A stretch of DNA of 12,784 nt from Ruminococcaceae bacterium UBA6857. Its GTDB lineage: Bacteria; Bacillota; Clostridia; Oscillospirales; Acutalibacteraceae. A program made the translations under genes and the position numbers. The notes beneath the pieces are model-generated. The model was given only the letters and a program-made list of their open reading frames with translations, was not told the DNA's origin and ran no database searches. Every line of letters starts with the position of its first letter. Positions within the stretch are counted from its first letter, which is position 1. Shown here one piece after another: positions 7,425 through 12,784 of the stretch. The stretch spans positions 1 through 12,784 of the forward strand of contig DKDD01000189.1 in NCBI GenBank assembly GCA_002451715.1, given 5' to 3'.

Positions 7425-7453
7425 TTGACATCCTTAATGATTTAGTGTATGAT
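7425..7453 (+). promoter_or_regulatory. Near-consensus sigma-A promoter of the polyol-phosphate oxidation operon
   Basis: A perfect TTGACA (7425-7430), 17-bp spacer and TATGAT (7448-7453, 5/6) are visible. Transcription should start near 7460, giving a leader of about 50 nt. The leader begins with a small hairpin GCGTC-GTTC-GGCGC. The ribosome site of the first gene is weak (CGGTGAT, about 6 nt before ATG) and lies in a short AATCA/TGATT inverted repeat, so translation may be modulated. Confidence 0.88.
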
Positions 7454-7511
7454 AACAACATAAGCGTCGTTCGGCGCAAAAATCATTAAAAAATCAAAAC
7501 GGTGATTAAAA

Positions 7512-9227
7512 ATGAACAAAAGATTACTCAGAAAAAAGCTGAATGAGCAATACGGCGGAAAAATTCAGTTTACCGATAAAAACCGAATGAGGGTAATGAC
7601 CGGCGAATGGAACACATGGGACGGCATTGTCAAAGCCTGCCAAATGGCTGTGACGGGGAAAAAGGACGTTCATGTTGTTAACAACATTCGTTTCACCGGC
7701 GCAGAGATTCCGAAAATGCGCCTGCCCTCGCTTTCCGATAACGCACTTGAGGGAAAAACGCCCGATGTGCTGATTATCGGCGGCGGAATTTCCGGCGTTT
7801 CGATTGCCCGCGAACTTTCAAAATGGAAACTTGACATTCTTCTTGTTGAAAAAGAAAGCGACCTTGCGCTCGGTGCTTCGGGAAGAAACGACGGCGAAGT
7901 TCACCCCGGCGTTGACCTTTCAAAGGGCAGCCTTAAACAGCATTATGTTCTTTTAGGCAACGAGATTTACGGCGACGTCTGCCGTGAACTCGGCGTTCCG
8001 TTTTCGCGCTGCGGTCAGTATGTCGGATTCACTCAAAAGGAGCTCAAACCTTTTGTTGAAGCATACGCCGCAAAGCGAAGAACCGTTGACGGCGTGAAGG
8101 ATACAAAAGTCATTTCGCGCGAAGAGCTTTTTGCCGCAGAGCCGAACCTTAATAAAGATTTTCAGTTTGCACTTTACAATCCCTCGGCAGGCTGTGTCTG
8201 CCCGTATTCACTGACGATTGCGTATGCCGAAAACGCTGTTAAAAACGGCGCAATGATAAGCCTTAACACCGCGGTTCTTTCAATGGAAACCAAAAACGGA
8301 GAAATCCTTTCCGTCAAAACCAACCGCGGAACGGTATATCCGAAAATCGTTATCAATGCCGCCGGCGTTTTTGCTGATGACATTGCCGAAATGGCGGGCG
8401 ACAGATTTTATTCGATTCATCCGAGACGCGGCACAAACAGCATTCTTGACACAAAGGCAGGTACGTTTGTTCATTCGGTTGTCACAATAAAAACGCTTCA
8501 AAAAAGTGCGGGGCACACAAAGGGCGGCGGAATTCTTCACACCGTTCACCATAATCTTCTTGTAGGGCCGGACGCGGTTGAAACCTTTGAAAAAGAAAAT
8601 CACGCAACAAACCCCGAAAGTATCACCAACGTTTTCAATAAACAACAGGGTGCAACCGACAAGCTTAAACGCTCGGACATCATCACATATTTCACGGGCG
8701 TTCGTGCGCCGTCGTTTGAAGAAGACTTTATCATTGAACGCGGACGCGAAACGCATAACCTCATCCACTGTGCAGGTATTCAGTCACCGGGACTCACAAC
8801 CGCACCCGTTGTTGCAAAGGACATTGAGAAAATGGCGCTTCAGGCGCTTCGCTGTGTCGGCGTTGACCCCAAGCGCAACGACAGCTATAATCCGCACAGA
8901 GACGCGATTCCTCATCTTCGCGATATGCCGCCGAAAGAAAGAGCCGCGTTCATCAAAAAGAATCCCGATTACGGCGAAATTGTCTGCCGCTGTGAAGAAA
9001 TCAGCAAGGGCGAAATTCTTGACGCTCTTCGTTCGCCGATTTGCGTTCCGACGGTTGACGGCGTGAAAAAGCGCGTCCGCGCAGGAATGGGACGCTGCCA
9101 GGGCGGTTTTTGTTCGCCCGTTGTTATGAAAATCATTGCCGAATTTTTGGGCGTTCCCCTTTCCGAAGTACGAAAGAGCAATAGTGAATCGATAATCGTT
9201 TTCGGCGAAACAAAGGAGGGCAAGTGA
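7512..9227 (+). CDS. GlpA-like FAD-dependent oxidoreductase with BON-like N-terminus and C-terminal [2Fe-2S] domain
   Basis: Probable anaerobic glycerol-3-phosphate dehydrogenase-type subunit, oxidising a hydroxy-acid or polyol phosphate with FAD (571 residues). Residues about 20-65 (VMTGEWNTWDGIVKA, then HVVNNIRFTG) resemble a small BON domain. The DAO-type flavin fold begins at about 84 with GGGISG (90-95), followed by VEKE and ASGRNDGEVHPG. A C-terminal BFD-like domain carries CRC (C492, C494) and CQGGFC (C529, C534), the usual ligands for a [2Fe-2S] cluster. The fold order matches GlpA of E. coli, but the substrate is not proven; L-2-hydroxyglutarate oxidase-like relatives share it. It is first in the operon. 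The next ATG lies 1 nt past its stop, implying coupled translation. The ribosome site is weak compared with the later genes. Confidence 0.87.
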   Translation: MNKRLLRKKLNEQYGGKIQFTDKNRMRVMTGEWNTWDGIVKACQMAVTGKKDVHVVNNIRFTGAEIPKMRLPSLSDNALEGKTPDVLIIGGGISGVSIARELSKWKLDILLVEKESDLALGASGRNDGEVHPGVDLSKGSLKQHYVLLGNEIYGDVCRELGVPFSRCGQYVGFTQKELKPFVEAYAAKRRTVDGVKDTKVISREELFAAEPNLNKDFQFALYNPSAGCVCPYSLTIAYAENAVKNGAMISLNTAVLSMETKNGEILSVKTNRGTVYPKIVINAAGVFADDIAEMAGDRFYSIHPRRGTNSILDTKAGTFVHSVVTIKTLQKSAGHTKGGGILHTVHHNLLVGPDAVETFEKENHATNPESITNVFNKQQGATDKLKRSDIITYFTGVRAPSFEEDFIIERGRETHNLIHCAGIQSPGLTTAPVVAKDIEKMALQALRCVGVDPKRNDSYNPHRDAIPHLRDMPPKERAAFIKKNPDYGEIVCRCEEISKGEILDALRSPICVPTVDGVKKRVRAGMGRCQGGFCSPVVMKIIAEFLGVPLSEVRKSNSESIIVFGETKEGK

Positions 9228-9228
9228 G

Positions 9229-10488
9229 ATGAAAACACTTTATGACGTTGTAATCATCGGCGCAGGCCCTGCCGGTCTTGCCGCCGCAGTCAGATGTGAC
9301 GAAAAGGAAAAAAGCGTTCTTCTTGTTGAACGCGAAGCAAGGCTCGGCGGAATTTTGAAGCAGTGCATTCACGACGGCTTCGGTCTTATCCGCTTTTCCG
9401 AAAAACTTTCGGGTCCGGAATACGCCGAAAGATATATTGATATGCTCAAAGAAACAAAGTGCGACGTGACAACGCTCACTTTTGTTACCGATATTGAAAA
9501 GAAAGATGAACTTTTCACTCTTACGCTCGTTAGCCGCGAAGGCGTTTTCACCGTTCAATCAAAAACGCTTATTCTTGCAACCGGCTGCCGCGAAAGAACC
9601 GCAAAGCAGGTCAATATCCACGGAACAAGACCGGCAGGCGTTTTCACCGCAGGAACGGCGCAGAACCTCACAAACCTCCTCGGTCAGCTTCCGACAAAGA
9701 AGTGTGTGATTCTCGGCTCGGGCGACATCGGCCTTATCATGGCCCGCCGCCTTACTCTTGAGGGCGCAAAGGTTCTCGGCGTATATGAAGCGAAAAGCAC
9801 TCCGTCGGGACTCACAAGAAACATTCATCAGTGCCTTCATGATTACGATATTCCGCTTTATCTTTCCCATACCGTTACCCGCGTTTTCGGCGATGACAGA
9901 TTGACGGGCGTTGAAATTTCAAAGGTTGACGAAAAAATGCGCCCGATCAAAGGCACCGAAAGCTATGTCGAATGTGACGGACTTATTCTTTCCGTCGGTC
10001 TTATTCCGGAAAACGAGCTTGCCGAACGTCTCGGCGTTTCGATTGACCCGAAAACAAAAGGACCGCTTTGCGACCAGAACCTTATGACAAGCGTGCCCGG
10101 AATTTTCAGCTGCGGCAACGCGCTCCATGTCAACGACCTTGTTGACTATGTTTCGGAAAGCGCAGTTACCGCCGCGGACGGAGCTTGCGGATATGAAAAA
10201 GAAAACGGAACTTTTGCCGAAGTTTTGCCGGACGAAAACATTGCATATATCGTTCCGCAAAAAATCGACCTTTCAAAAAACATTAACGAAGTCTGCTTTT
10301 ACTTCAGAAGCCGCGACGTTCTTGACAAATGTACGCTGACCTTTGCGGCAAACGGAAAAACAATCAAAGAAAAGAAGTTTCCGTTTATGCGTCCGCCGGA
10401 AATGGAAAGACTTGTTCTTGACCTTTCCGAAGCCGGACTCAAAGAAAACGACAAAATCACGGTTACATTGGAGGGCGAGAAAAAATGA
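9229..10488 (+). CDS. FAD/NAD(P)-dependent oxidoreductase, pyridine-nucleotide-disulfide reductase fold, partner of the GlpA-like protein
   Basis: This 419-residue flavoprotein has an N-terminal FAD Rossmann motif GAGPAG (11-16), the ILATGCRERT segment, an NAD(P) Rossmann motif GSGDIG (163-168), and the closing flavin motif VPGIFSCGNALHVNDLVD. No redox CxxC of thioredoxin-reductase type is seen. About 80 residues beyond the flavin motif form an extra, probably beta-rich, C-terminal segment. In place of E. coli GlpB, such proteins accompany GlpA-like subunits in Firmicutes and Thermotoga (from memory), and probably take electrons from the dehydrogenase to NAD(P) or a carrier. A very strong ribosome site AAAGGAGGG (9212-9220) lies inside the end of the previous gene. 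The stop overlaps the next start as ATGA (10485-10488). Confidence 0.87.
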   Translation: MKTLYDVVIIGAGPAGLAAAVRCDEKEKSVLLVEREARLGGILKQCIHDGFGLIRFSEKLSGPEYAERYIDMLKETKCDVTTLTFVTDIEKKDELFTLTLVSREGVFTVQSKTLILATGCRERTAKQVNIHGTRPAGVFTAGTAQNLTNLLGQLPTKKCVILGSGDIGLIMARRLTLEGAKVLGVYEAKSTPSGLTRNIHQCLHDYDIPLYLSHTVTRVFGDDRLTGVEISKVDEKMRPIKGTESYVECDGLILSVGLIPENELAERLGVSIDPKTKGPLCDQNLMTSVPGIFSCGNALHVNDLVDYVSESAVTAADGACGYEKENGTFAEVLPDENIAYIVPQKIDLSKNINEVCFYFRSRDVLDKCTLTFAANGKTIKEKKFPFMRPPEMERLVLDLSEAGLKENDKITVTLEGEKK

Positions 10489-10847
10489 AAAAGTTAGTTT
10501 GTATCGTTTGTCCGAACAGCTGTGAGCTTTCGATTGAAGAAACCGCAGACGGAATCAACGTTTCCGGCAATAAATGCAAGCGCGGAATCAAATTTGCAAC
10601 CGACGAAATGACCGCGCCGAAAAGGACGATTTCTTCCGTTGTCAAAACCGCGTTCAAAGAAGTCCCCGTGCTTCCCGTCAGAGTTTCAGACGAGATTCCG
10701 AAAGAAAAGATTTTTGACGTGATGAACGAAATCAACCGCGTAACCGTTAAGAAAAAGCTTTCGCGCGGCGACGTTGTCATTAAAAATGTTCTTTCGCTCG
10801 GCGTTGATGTTATTGCAACAAGCGGCGTTTTGAAAGACATTAAATGA
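10485..10847 (+). CDS. DUF1667 family four-cysteine protein
   Basis: A 120-residue protein of the DUF1667 family, which normally follows GlpA-like and FAD oxidoreductase genes as a third subunit of unknown role. Cysteines C6, C9, C13 and C31 (CIVCPNSC, then KCKRG) form a likely iron-sulfur or zinc site, so it may carry electrons. The rest includes VLPVRVSDEIPKEKIFDVM and ends at IATSGVLKDIK. Its start overlaps the previous stop (ATGA), a sign of translational coupling. The length agrees with the family's usual size. Immediately after the stop, the +1 frame encodes a Lys/Ala-rich tail (see the next entry), so the annotated end may not be the ancestral one. Confidence 0.88.
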   Translation: MKKLVCIVCPNSCELSIEETADGINVSGNKCKRGIKFATDEMTAPKRTISSVVKTAFKEVPVLPVRVSDEIPKEKIFDVMNEINRVTVKKKLSRGDVVIKNVLSLGVDVIATSGVLKDIK

Positions 10848-10941
10848 AGAAAAGACAGAGACTGCAAAAGAAGAAAAGCCGAAAAAAGCCCCGGCAAAGA
10901 AAAAGCATGCCGCGGCAAAGGCAAAGAAGAAAACAAAATAA
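10846..10941 (+). pseudogene. Lys/Ala/Pro-rich protein-like tail in the +1 frame directly after the DUF1667 stop
   Basis: If one base is skipped at the AAA TGA stop, reading continues for 31 codons to TAA 10939-10941 as EEKTETAKEEKPKKAPAKKK followed by HAAAKAKKKTK. This is a typical low-complexity basic tail, with the same codon habits as the genes around it. The frame has a stop at 10831-10833 and no start codon of its own, so it can only be expressed by frameshifting. Options are a recent 1-bp insertion that cut off a real tail, a sequencing error, a programmed +1 shift, or chance in A-rich spacer. The frame opened by ATG 10844 gives an Arg/Gln-rich string running into the next gene and is less protein-like. 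Confidence 0.4.
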
Positions 10942-10998
10942 CAAGGAAGTTAAAAAGAACAAACAAATTTCACCAAGGAGAAAAAGGAGAAATCAACA

Positions 10999-12543
10999 AT
11001 GCCGAACAAGCTTGTTCTGACTTTTGACGTCGGAACCCAAAGCACGCGGGCAATGCTCGTCAACAAACAAGGCCGGCTTGAAGACGTTTGTCAATACAGC
11101 TATGAAACACAGTATTTTTCAAAGCAGCACGGCTGGGCAGAGCAACACCCCGATTTTTACTTTGACGCAATCTGCCGCGTGTCAAAAGAAATTTGCGAAA
11201 AAAACCAAGACAAGCTTTCCGATGTGATCGCCGTAACACTCACCGTTATCCGCGACAGTGTTCTTTGCCTTGACAAAAACAACAAGGCGCTTCGCGACAT
11301 CATCCTTTGGCTTGACGAAAGACAGGCAAAAAACGACGAACCGTTCGGACTTTTGAAAAAAGGAATTTTCAAGCTCGTAAAAATGGAAGAAACCGTCAAA
11401 AACCAGGCACGCAACTCCGTTTGCAACTGGATTATGGAAAACGAGCCGGAAATTTGGAAAAAGACCGAAAAATACGTCATGCTCCCGACTTACCTCAATT
11501 ACAGACTTACCGGACGCCTTTGCGACAGCGCGGCGAACATGGTCGGCCATGTTCCGTTCGATTATAAAAACCGCCGCTGGATGACAAAGAACAACCTCAC
11601 GCGCTGCGTCTGCGACGTTCCGCTTGAAAAACTTTGCGAACTTGTTCCCTCCGGCGAAGTGATCGGAACAATAGGAAAAGAAATAAGCGGCCTTACCGGT
11701 ATCCCCGAAGGCTTGCCGCTGATTGCAACCGGTTCGGACAAAGGCTGCGAAACGCTCGGCCTTTCCGTACTCAAAGATAATCAGGCGGCGGTTTCATTCG
11801 GTACGACCGCAACGGTTCAGATGATGGTTAAAGATTACTTTGAACCGCAGCAGTTTTTGCCCGCCTACCCCGCTGTTCCGAACGATATGTATAATCCGGA
11901 ATTTCAGGTTTACCGCGGCTACTGGATGGTATCGTGGTTCGTCAAAGAGTTTGCCGAAGAGGAACGCAAAGAGGCAAAGGAAAAAGGCTGGTCGGTTGAA
12001 CGCGTTTTGGACTCGCACCTTGACGACGTTCCGCCGGGTTGCGACGGACTTGTTCTTCAGCCGTACTGGACACCGGGAATTGCAAATCCGCTTGCAAAAG
12101 GCGCAATGATTGGTTTTTCCGATGTTCACACAAGGCGACACTTTTACCGCGCGATAGTTGAGGGCATTGACCTTGCGCTTTTGGACGGACTTAAAATGAT
12201 GGAAAAGCGTTCCGGAAAAAAGATTACCGAAATTTTTGTCGGTGGCGGCGGTTCAAAAAGCCCTGCGGTTTGCCAAATTCTTTCGGACGTTACGGGTCTT
12301 CCCGTCAAGTGTATTCAAACCCACGAAGCCTGCGGACTCGGTTCTTCAATGGTTGCTTTTGTTGCAAAGGGCGAATTCAAAAGCTATGAAGAAGCGACGG
12401 AAAATATGGTTCAAATCAGAAAAACGTTTGATCCGAACATGAAAAATCACGAGCTTTATCTCAAAACTTATAAAAACGTATATTCAAAAATGTATCCGAA
12501 ACTTGAGCCGATTTATAAACGGCTTAGAAAAATATATAAATAA
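10999..12543 (+). CDS. FGGY-family carbohydrate/polyol kinase, substrate unassigned
   Basis: A 514-residue ATP-dependent sugar or polyol kinase with the two-lobed FGGY fold. The phosphate-1 loop is DVGTQSTR (10-17), the probable catalytic base is D247 in ATGSDKGCE, phosphate-2 is FGTT (267-270), and the adenosine motif is GGGGSKS (415-421). Against glycerol kinase GlpK, the substrate Arg-Glu pair appears as R85-D86 (TVIRDS), and the TNASRT signature is replaced by DSAANMVG. It is therefore FGGY but not a classical glycerol kinase, although the neighbours suggest a glycerol-like substrate. Tandem ribosome sites AAGGAG (10975-10980) and AAGGAG (10984-10989) precede the ATG, the second by 9 nt. 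It lies 57 nt after the basic-tail frame, in the same operon. Confidence 0.92.
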   Translation: MPNKLVLTFDVGTQSTRAMLVNKQGRLEDVCQYSYETQYFSKQHGWAEQHPDFYFDAICRVSKEICEKNQDKLSDVIAVTLTVIRDSVLCLDKNNKALRDIILWLDERQAKNDEPFGLLKKGIFKLVKMEETVKNQARNSVCNWIMENEPEIWKKTEKYVMLPTYLNYRLTGRLCDSAANMVGHVPFDYKNRRWMTKNNLTRCVCDVPLEKLCELVPSGEVIGTIGKEISGLTGIPEGLPLIATGSDKGCETLGLSVLKDNQAAVSFGTTATVQMMVKDYFEPQQFLPAYPAVPNDMYNPEFQVYRGYWMVSWFVKEFAEEERKEAKEKGWSVERVLDSHLDDVPPGCDGLVLQPYWTPGIANPLAKGAMIGFSDVHTRRHFYRAIVEGIDLALLDGLKMMEKRSGKKITEIFVGGGGSKSPAVCQILSDVTGLPVKCIQTHEACGLGSSMVAFVAKGEFKSYEEATENMVQIRKTFDPNMKNHELYLKTYKNVYSKMYPKLEPIYKRLRKIYK

Positions 12544-12571
12544 TCAAAGTTCAATATAAGGAGACGATATT

Positions 12572-12784
12572 ATGAGCACAAAACCGTATAAGGGATTCGA
12601 ACCGAAATGGGTCAAAGAAGCCGCACCGAAGGACAGCTATCGTTCAATTTTCCGTTGGGGCGATCCCGATTTTGTAAAATATCCGAAAGAAAGCCTTTAT
12701 AAAATGATGAAAGATAAATTCATCATGACCGACGACGATTTCAGAGATTATCCCGTTGATATCGGCTGGGAAACCGTTCAGCTC
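12572..12784 (+). CDS. FAD-binding oxidoreductase, probably alkyl-DHAP-synthase-like; N-terminal part, cut by the window edge
   Basis: Only 71 codons are present, starting at ATG 12572 behind AAGGAG (12558-12563), 28 nt after the kinase stop. The sequence shows KWVKEAAPKDSYRSIFRWG, DPDF, an ESLYKMMKDKF helix and MTDDDF. The RWGDP element followed by a helix resembles the N-terminus of bacterial FAD/FMN-containing dehydrogenases of the alkyldihydroxyacetonephosphate synthase type. The flavin-binding domain itself lies beyond the window, so the family call rests on memory of this leader and on context. As fifth gene of the operon it would probably act on the same phosphorylated C3-type metabolites. 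Confidence 0.55.
   Translation, partial: MSTKPYKGFEPKWVKEAAPKDSYRSIFRWGDPDFVKYPKESLYKMMKDKFIMTDDDFRDYPVDIGWETVQL

Larger units (their letters stand above)
7253..7511. other. Intergenic region between icd terminator and the glp-like operon
   Basis: Contains the inverted repeat at 7361-7391, the promoter at 7425-7453 and the leader of the first operon gene. The stretch 7253-7360 shows no gene or clear promoter. A 12-codon frame (ATG 7347) overlapping the left arm of the inverted repeat lacks a good ribosome site, and I do not call it. Confidence 0.6.

Noticed and set aside
10844..11020. Frame opened by ATG 10844 overlapping the DUF1667 stop
   Set aside because: Arg/Gln/Lys-rich string that runs into the kinase gene. 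The +1 frame over the same DNA is more protein-like.
1..12784. CRISPR array, tRNA, rRNA or transposase gene
   Set aside because: No repeat-spacer pattern, tRNA cloverleaf, rRNA-like block or transposase motif could be found by eye on either strand.

Overview
The window looks like chromosomal DNA from an anaerobic, low-to-medium-GC Gram-positive bacterium of the Clostridia, most likely Oscillospiraceae/Ruminococcaceae. Grounds: AGGAG-type ribosome sites, near-consensus sigma-A promoters with 17-bp spacers, intrinsic terminators with T-runs, a lipobox lipoprotein with a DUF3221-like domain, and a Clostridia-style set of GlpA-like oxidoreductase, second flavoprotein and DUF1667 protein. Species cannot be assigned by eye. 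Every gene I can support is on the + strand.

Layout. (1) 1-413 carries no convincing gene. About 1-332 is rich in stem-loops and could be an unrecognised structured RNA or the end of a mobile element. It is followed by six copies of a 7-bp AT-rich tandem repeat (338-379) that supplies -10-like hexamers in front of mfd. (2) 414-3908 is a complete mfd. (3) 4023-4781 is a lipoprotein with a DUF3221-like N-terminal half. (4) 4782-5179 is intergenic. It holds a sigma-A-like promoter leading straight into a strong terminator (a possible ~50-nt RNA), then the promoter of the next unit. (5) 5180-7185 is a probable two-gene unit, a membrane-anchored GDPD-family protein and a eukaryotic-type NADP isocitrate dehydrogenase, closed by a strong terminator at 7209-7252. 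(6) From a consensus promoter at 7425-7453, an operon runs off the right edge: a GlpA-like FAD/[2Fe-2S] oxidoreductase with a BON-like N-terminus, a second FAD/NAD(P) oxidoreductase, a four-cysteine DUF1667 protein, an FGGY sugar/polyol kinase, and the first 71 codons of a probable FAD-binding oxidoreductase of the alkyl-DHAP-synthase-like type.

How the genes fit together. The last operon reads as a polyol-phosphate oxidation module. A polyol or sugar is phosphorylated by the FGGY kinase. The GlpA-like protein then oxidises a glycerol-3-phosphate-like substrate, passing electrons through its BFD-type iron-sulfur centre to the second flavoprotein and/or the DUF1667 protein. The GDPD-family protein upstream could in principle feed glycerol phosphate into it, but its active site is atypical. 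The most unusual points are the unassigned structured 5' region, a Lys/Ala-rich protein-like tail directly after the DUF1667 stop in the +1 frame, the short promoter-terminator cassette, and the combination of this oxidoreductase trio with a divergent FGGY kinase and an ADPS-like enzyme.
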